Shown here piece by piece: positions 59,406-64,000 of a stretch of 64,000 nucleotides of DNA. Location: assembly GCA_041392765.1 (NCBI GenBank), contig JAWKLL010000023.1:16614-80613 (forward strand). The letters are read 5' to 3'. Every line of letters begins with the position of its first letter. The first letter of the stretch is position 1. Origin of the DNA: Lewinella sp041392765 (lineage in GTDB: Bacteria; Bacteroidota; Bacteroidia; Chitinophagales; Saprospiraceae). Under the pieces are notes generated by a model. It was given only the letters and a program-made list of their open reading frames with translations. It was not told the DNA's origin and made no database searches. The position numbers were made by a program, and so were the translations under genes.

Positions 59406-60950
59406 ATGTCCCACCCCACTCCGCTTATGCCGGATCAGCAACGACAGCTATTTGGCCACCCCATCGGTTTGTATATCCTTTTTCTTACCGAAATGTGGGA
59501 ACGCTTTTCGTTTTATGGGATGAAAGCCTTGTTGATATTTTATTTGGTCAAGTATCATCTTTTTTCAGACGAAGCTGGTAATATTATCGTGGGCAGCTAT
59601 GCCGCTTTGGTGTATGCCATGCCCGTGATTGGGGGGTATTTAGCCGATAAATACCTTGGTTTTCGCAAAGCAGTTGTTTTTGGCGGTATCATGCTGGTAT
59701 TGGGGCATTTAGGTATGGCTTTTGAGGGCAACGCGGCCACGGAAACGGCTCAGGGAATTATACGGGATGATTTTGCCATTCAGGTGTTTTTCTTGTCCAT
59801 GTCTTTTATTGTGGTAGGGGTAGGTTTTCTCAAGGCCAATATATCTTCCATCGTGGGCGAACTGTACCAACAGGGGGATAAACGGCGCGATTCGGGTTTT
59901 ACCATTTTTTATATGGGTATCAATTTAGGCTCTGCTTTGGCCACTATTATCTGTAGCTGGTTAGGAGAAACCTACGGCTGGAGTTATGGCTTTGGTGCAG
60001 CAGGTATAGGCATGCTTTTAGGGCTGGTCACCTTCATATACGGCAGTAAATATTTTTACGGGAAGGCAGAACCGCACGATACGCCGTTGTTGCAAGAAAA
60101 AGTAATGAATGTTATCAGCCGAGAGTGGTTGATCTATCTATTGAGCGTTTTATCCGTGCTGGTGGTGTGGCAAATCATACAGCGGCATGAATGGGTAGAA
60201 GGCTTGCTTATGACGGCTTCTGCCGGGGCACTCGTGTTCATTTTGTGGTTTTTGATTAAATCCGAAAAAGTGGTGCGCGACCGCCTTATTGCGCTTACCA
60301 TTCTCATTATTTTTTCAGTGGTGTTTTGGGCACTTTTTGAACAGGCATATACCTCTATGAACCTATTTGCGGAGCGTTCGCTAGATCGCCATTTCATGGG
60401 ATGGGAAATTCCTGCAGGTTCTTTCTTGAGTTTGAACGCTATTTTCATCATACTGTTTGCCCCGGTTTTTGCCTGGGTATGGGTAGCCCTCGACAAACGC
60501 AACCTCAATCCCAATGCAGCAGCCAAGTTTGGTATGGGTATATTATTGGTGTCATTAGGTTTTGGCGTATTGGTTGTGGGGGGAGCGTCCGCAGTAGCTG
60601 GCAAGGTAGCTATGATCTGGTTGGTGTTGGCTTATCTACTACACACGTGGGGTGAATTGTGCCTTTCGCCTGTGGGATTATCTTCCGTTACCAAATTATC
60701 ACCTGCTAGTATCGTGGGCTTTATGATGGGGGTATGGTTCTTGGCTACGGCTGGTGCCGAGTATGTAGCAGCCCTCTTGGCTAATTTGGCCAGTATCGAC
60801 ACCAGCGGTGGAAAAGTAACAGACGTAGCACTGGCTACTCAAAGCTATATCAACCTTTTCTATAAACTATTTGAAACAGGCGGTATCATAGGTGTGGTGC
60901 TACTCCTTGCTTCGCCTTTCATCAAAAAGCTGATGCACGGAGTTGAGTAA
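59406..60950 (+). CDS. POT/PTR-family proton-dependent peptide transporter
   Basis: 514 residues, intact. Inner-membrane importer of di- and tripeptides driven by protons. It has the POT signature TEMWERFSFYGMKALL (ExxER) in helix 1, GGYLADKYLGFRKAVVFGG and FYMGINLGSALA. There are about 14 transmembrane segments. A second member of the family follows after about 170 bases, separated by a palindrome, so this is a tandem pair. Confidence 0.92.
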   Translation: MSHPTPLMPDQQRQLFGHPIGLYILFLTEMWERFSFYGMKALLIFYLVKYHLFSDEAGNIIVGSYAALVYAMPVIGGYLADKYLGFRKAVVFGGIMLVLGHLGMAFEGNAATETAQGIIRDDFAIQVFFLSMSFIVVGVGFLKANISSIVGELYQQGDKRRDSGFTIFYMGINLGSALATIICSWLGETYGWSYGFGAAGIGMLLGLVTFIYGSKYFYGKAEPHDTPLLQEKVMNVISREWLIYLLSVLSVLVVWQIIQRHEWVEGLLMTASAGALVFILWFLIKSEKVVRDRLIALTILIIFSVVFWALFEQAYTSMNLFAERSLDRHFMGWEIPAGSFLSLNAIFIILFAPVFAWVWVALDKRNLNPNAAAKFGMGILLVSLGFGVLVVGGASAVAGKVAMIWLVLAYLLHTWGELCLSPVGLSSVTKLSPASIVGFMMGVWFLATAGAEYVAALLANLASIDTSGGKVTDVALATQSYINLFYKLFETGGIIGVVLLLASPFIKKLMHGVE

Positions 60951-60965
60951 GGGGCGGGAAAAAAA

Positions 60966-61062
60966 TAGTGACCCCATTTTTTTGGCTTGACTTTATGCAC
61001 TAAGCGTAGGAATACTTTCAGCGTGTGCATAAAGACAAACCTTCGAAAAAATGGGATCAGTT
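60966..61062. repeat. Two-part long inverted repeat between the transporters
   Basis: Outer arms TGACCCCATTTTTT and AAAAAATGGGATCA, inner arms TTTATGCAC and GTGCATAAA. About 97 bases that could form a cruciform or a strong mRNA hairpin. The second arm has no T-run, so it is not a standard terminator. Confidence 0.55.
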
Positions 61063-61122
61063 ATTTCCGTCAAATTACTAAAGAGGGTTATCGCGTCCGA
61101 ACTAACCAAGAAGTATTAATAT

Positions 61123-63459
61123 ATGCAATCAAACAAAACAGACCTCTTTAAACATGGCGCAGTGCTGGGGCATCCTCCTCGCTGTTCGTGTTGTTCTTTA
61201 CCGAAATGTGGGAACGCTTTTCCTACTACGGTATGCGAGCCTTGTTGGTGTTATTCCTCGTCAGTTCGCTCGGCCTTGGTGGCTGGGACTGGCCGCGGGA
61301 AGACGCCCTCGCACTGTATATGGTACTTATACCGCTTTGGTATATATCACTCCTATCCTCGGCGGGTGCCAGCCGACCGTTATTTAGGCTACCGTTGGGC
61401 GGTGGTGTTAGGTGCCGTCATTATGACCTTGGGGCATGCTTCCATGGCGATAGAGACGCACCACTTTTTCCTATACCTCGGTATTTCCTTGCTTATCATA
61501 GGCAATGGTTTCTTCAAACCCAACATGACATCATAATTTCCCACATGTACAAAGACTATCCCGAAAAAAGGATGGCGCTTATACCATCTTTTATATGGGG
61601 GTCAACTCTGGAGCGTTCACCTCGGCATCTTGCTTTGTGGGTATCTCGGCGAGAAGGTAGGATGGAGCTATGGTTCGGCTTGGCAGGTATCTTCATGTTT
61701 TGGGGATGCTACGGTTTACTTCACGCAGGACATCTTCGGAGATATTGGTAAAAAGCCCAACCCCAAGATGCGAAAGCGATGTATCGAACCAACTAGAATA
61801 TGAAGGCGACCGTTTCAACCCCTTTACTACTCTTGATAAAATCCTGATGGCCATCAGTGCTATCATCGGGGTTGTATGGTATCAATGACCCTGTTGCCAA
61901 GATTGGGGCTACAATATGCTCATGTTCAACGATCAAGATCAATCCAATACCTTTATTTTGGTAGGGTTGGTGTTGTTCCTTTTCTTGTTGTTCTCTCGTA
62001 TCCTGCGCTATCCGATTCGTCACCCGTGATCGGATGTTGGCCATTGTGTTTTGCCATTATGACCGTCATTTTCTGGATGAGTTTCGAGCAGGCCAGGTGG
62101 TTCAATGAATATCTTTGCCAAAGACTACACCAACCGTATCATGTCAAGACGGTAGCTACTATATTTTCCTTACGGTCAACGCTTTTATTATTACGTTGGT
62201 TCCATTGGGCATCATCACGTACGTGCTTTGGTCGATGTTTCGCCAGATATATGCTCGTTTCCCGATGAGTAACATCATCCTTGGCGCAGTTTTGTCATCA
62301 TTTGGGGGCTTGTGTTGTGGATGCTAAATCGCGATTTGAAATCTACCACTTATATCGTGGACTATGCTGCGGTGGAAACACATATCACGTTCCCGCCGAG
62401 TACAACCTACATCCAGATAGGGTGGGCAAACTCAAAGGGTTATTGGCAGGCGGTGCTTCTTTTGGCATCTCTTCTGGCGACCCCGTGGGTATTGATAGCA
62501 TTCGCTACAATGGCAACATCCTCAAACTGCAACATTCCGACAAGAAAAAAGAATCCGAAAAAGCTGCTGAACAAGCTGTTTTCGATGAAGCTTTCACCAC
62601 GGCGGTATTAGCCATTCCTACCACGAACGAGGCGACGGTTTTTTATTCTACCAAAGAAGGCGTAGGGCAGGTGCCACTGAGTGACCTCAGTTTCCAGACG
62701 TTAGTCACGGAAGAGACTACCTACGGCACTACGGAAAAAATCGTTAGCAAAAGCACGACCGTCACGGAGCCGGTTAGTTTGAAGGTAGGAGATGCTCTCA
62801 ATTTATTAGATGTGGACAAGCGCGGCAAATTCATTTACCTCAATGCAGATAAAGAGGCCGACATCCGCAGTGTTGCCCAAGCTACCGGAAAACCTACGGC
62901 TATCGTGAAAGCTAGCGTCAGCAAAATCAAGAGCAATGAGTTGGAAGTACCCGCTACTTGGTTCTTAATTCTCAATTCGCTTTACATCATCATCTTTGCC
63001 CCCTTGTTCTCTCGCTGGTGGGAAAGCAAGTACAACCCTAGTGCCAGTGCTAAGTACGGTCTGGGATTGGTGTTGCTAGGCATTGGCTTTGCAGCCTTGG
63101 CGTTCGGTTCTATGGGCATTGAACCCGGTGCTAAAACGGCTGCTGTGAGTATGATTTGGCTCATTCTGGCCTATATGTTCCATACCCTAGGCGAGTTGTG
63201 CTTGTCGCCCGTGGCACTTGCCTACATCAGTAAGTTAGTGCCGGGTCGCATGATTGCGCTTATGTTCGGTATATGGTATATCGCCATCGCCATTGGTAAC
63301 AAACTAGCGGGTGTCTTAGGTGGCAAGATTGATGCCATCACCGCTCAATACGATATGACCACCTTCTTCCTGATCTTTACCGTAGTACCCATCGGCTTGG
63401 GAGCTATCGGTATTTTGGTCAGCCCGTTGGTGAAGAAATTGATGCACGGAGTGCACTAG
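61123..63459 (+). pseudogene. Second POT-family peptide transporter, many frameshifts
   Basis: From MQSNKTDLFKHGAVLGHP the frame breaks within 60 bases; the helix 1 signature then appears in another frame as MLFFTEMWERFSYYGMRALL. Further fragments: GYRWAVVLGAVIMTLGHASM, FLYLGISLLIIGNGFFKPNM and MSFEQA. The last 390 codons or so are in one frame from about 62340: a soluble insert (KLKGLLAGGASFGISSGDPV...TEKIVSKSTTVTEPVSLKVG) and then the C-terminal membrane part (LGLVLLGIGFAALAFGSMGI...LCLSPVALAYISKLVPGRMI). The insert is absent from the first transporter. At least six indels. About 775 residues. Confidence 0.8.
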
Positions 63460-63476
63460 TAATTTGACAGATTTAC

Positions 63477-63529
63477 TAAAAAAGCATCCCGAATTTCGCC
63501 GCAAGTGGGTGAAATTCGGGATGCTTTTT
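63477..63529. terminator. Bidirectional terminator with a 20-bp perfect stem
   Basis: AAAAAAGCATCCCGAATTTC (63477-63496) pairs with GAAATTCGGGATGCTTTTTT (63510-63529). It ends the transporter gene, and on the minus strand could also stop the T9SS gene at the window end. Confidence 0.9.
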
Positions 63530-63609
63530 TTACCTAATACTTATTGAAACACATCATTTTGATGAACGTTTCCTTTATCCAAGGCTCTTTTTCGGCTCAT
63601 TCCTTCCTG

Positions 63610-64000
63610 CTACTTTTTCACGATTAGCTTGCTTACTGTCTGGCCATTTAGCTGCATTTTCAGCCAGTAAGCACCGCTTTGATAAGTAGAAAAGTCGCTG
63701 ATAATGGTATTATTCAGAATCGAATCGGTTTCAATGTATTCCAACAATTGGCCTAAAGCATCATAAACTTGGATAGGCCCTATTAATCTGCTTCCAGGCT
63801 CAATAGTGATAGTAACGAATCCTGATGTTGGATTAGGATAAACTTTGACCTGTTGGGCTACGTCAAAGAGGTCATTGACGGCCACTATATCTCCATCAAT
63901 GATATTTGAGAAGGTCACCTCAGAGATTCCATTTGTGTAGATAGTCTCAACAGCATACCGATATTGTTGATTTTCATCAACAGTGTTCCAAGTAATGTCT
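63610..64000 (-). CDS. C-terminus of a T9SS-secreted protein (N-terminus outside window)
   Basis: The frame enters from the right edge and ends at 63610. The last 80 residues are a T9SS type A sorting domain: VKVYPNPTSGFVTITIEPGS, then YDALGQLLEYIETD and the ending GQTVSKLIVKK. Before it lies a beta-rich YRYAVETIYTNGISEVT, like the end of a fibronectin type III domain. It is a third protein secreted by the same route in this window. Confidence 0.8.
   Translation of the reverse strand, partial: DITWNTVDENQQYRYAVETIYTNGISEVTFSNIIDGDIVAVNDLFDVAQQVKVYPNPTSGFVTITIEPGSRLIGPIQVYDALGQLLEYIETDSILNNTIISDFSTYQSGAYWLKMQLNGQTVSKLIVKK

Noticed and set aside
1..64000. CRISPR array, rRNA operon or prophage
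   Set aside because: No regularly spaced repeats, no rRNA-like sequence and no phage structural genes were seen.

Overview
The window looks like chromosome of a Bacteroidota bacterium, most likely a Saprospirales/Lewinella-type organism (inference). The basis is: type IX secretion (T9SS) C-terminal sorting domains on large secreted proteins; dockerin-like cassettes of a kind I associate with Saprospiraceae; a TonB-dependent receptor with an N-terminal carboxypeptidase-regulatory-like domain; type II glutamine synthetase; and Bacteroidota-type promoters (TTG, about 19 bp, TAnnTTTG). There are no rRNA genes, no convincing tRNA genes and no CRISPR array.

Layout. 1-9.5 kb: core genes (dipeptide ABC permeases, a YbjN-like protein, mazG, a TonB receptor, aroE, a DUF819 membrane protein). 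9.6-16.3 kb: an accessory, AT-rich, repeat-rich stretch with a propeller lipoprotein, a divergent MarR/monooxygenase pair with a visible operator, a broken PIN toxin with its antitoxin, a 220-bp MITE with a target duplication, an IS91-type remnant and a HepT/MntA toxin-antitoxin pair. 16.4-20.6 kb: a nitrogen-assimilation cluster, glnK-amt-porin-glnII, all on the minus strand. 21-29 kb: a large coil/TPR-like protein, a GMC oxidoreductase with its subunit 3, a propeller protein, a sugar nucleotidyltransferase, a probable metallopeptidase-like protein and queE. 29.4-37.5 kb: two large T9SS-secreted proteins, one a multi-domain adhesin-like protein and one a secreted animal-type haem peroxidase, sharing the same dockerin plus sorting-domain tail. 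37.8-39.6 kb: a DUF457 hydrolase and a DinB protein.

39.9-46.9 kb is the most interesting part: an AT-rich island with a DNA phosphorothioation (Dnd) system. It carries dndC, dndD, a DndE domain fused to a HerA/FtsK-like ATPase, a ParB/Srx-like protein and a last protein that may be a nuclease. No dndA, dndB or classical dndFGH is present. I infer that DndCDE modify DNA and that the ATPase, ParB-like and last proteins form a variant sensing/restriction module. 47-55.7 kb returns to core genes: ligA, an ECF sigma factor and membrane partner, an esterase, lpxH, an SDR and a GH25 lysozyme. 55.7-59.3 kb is another repeat/IS zone with a 441/452-bp duplication around a broken transposase. 59.4-63.5 kb has two POT peptide transporters, and the window ends in the tail of a further T9SS protein.

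A pervasive feature is that about twenty clearly recognisable genes, including housekeeping genes such as ligA, aroE, mazG and amt, are split by small indels, several of which map to homopolymers. This points to residual sequencing errors rather than real decay. Such genes are listed as pseudogene over their full reconstructed span, with the break described; many are probably intact in the organism.
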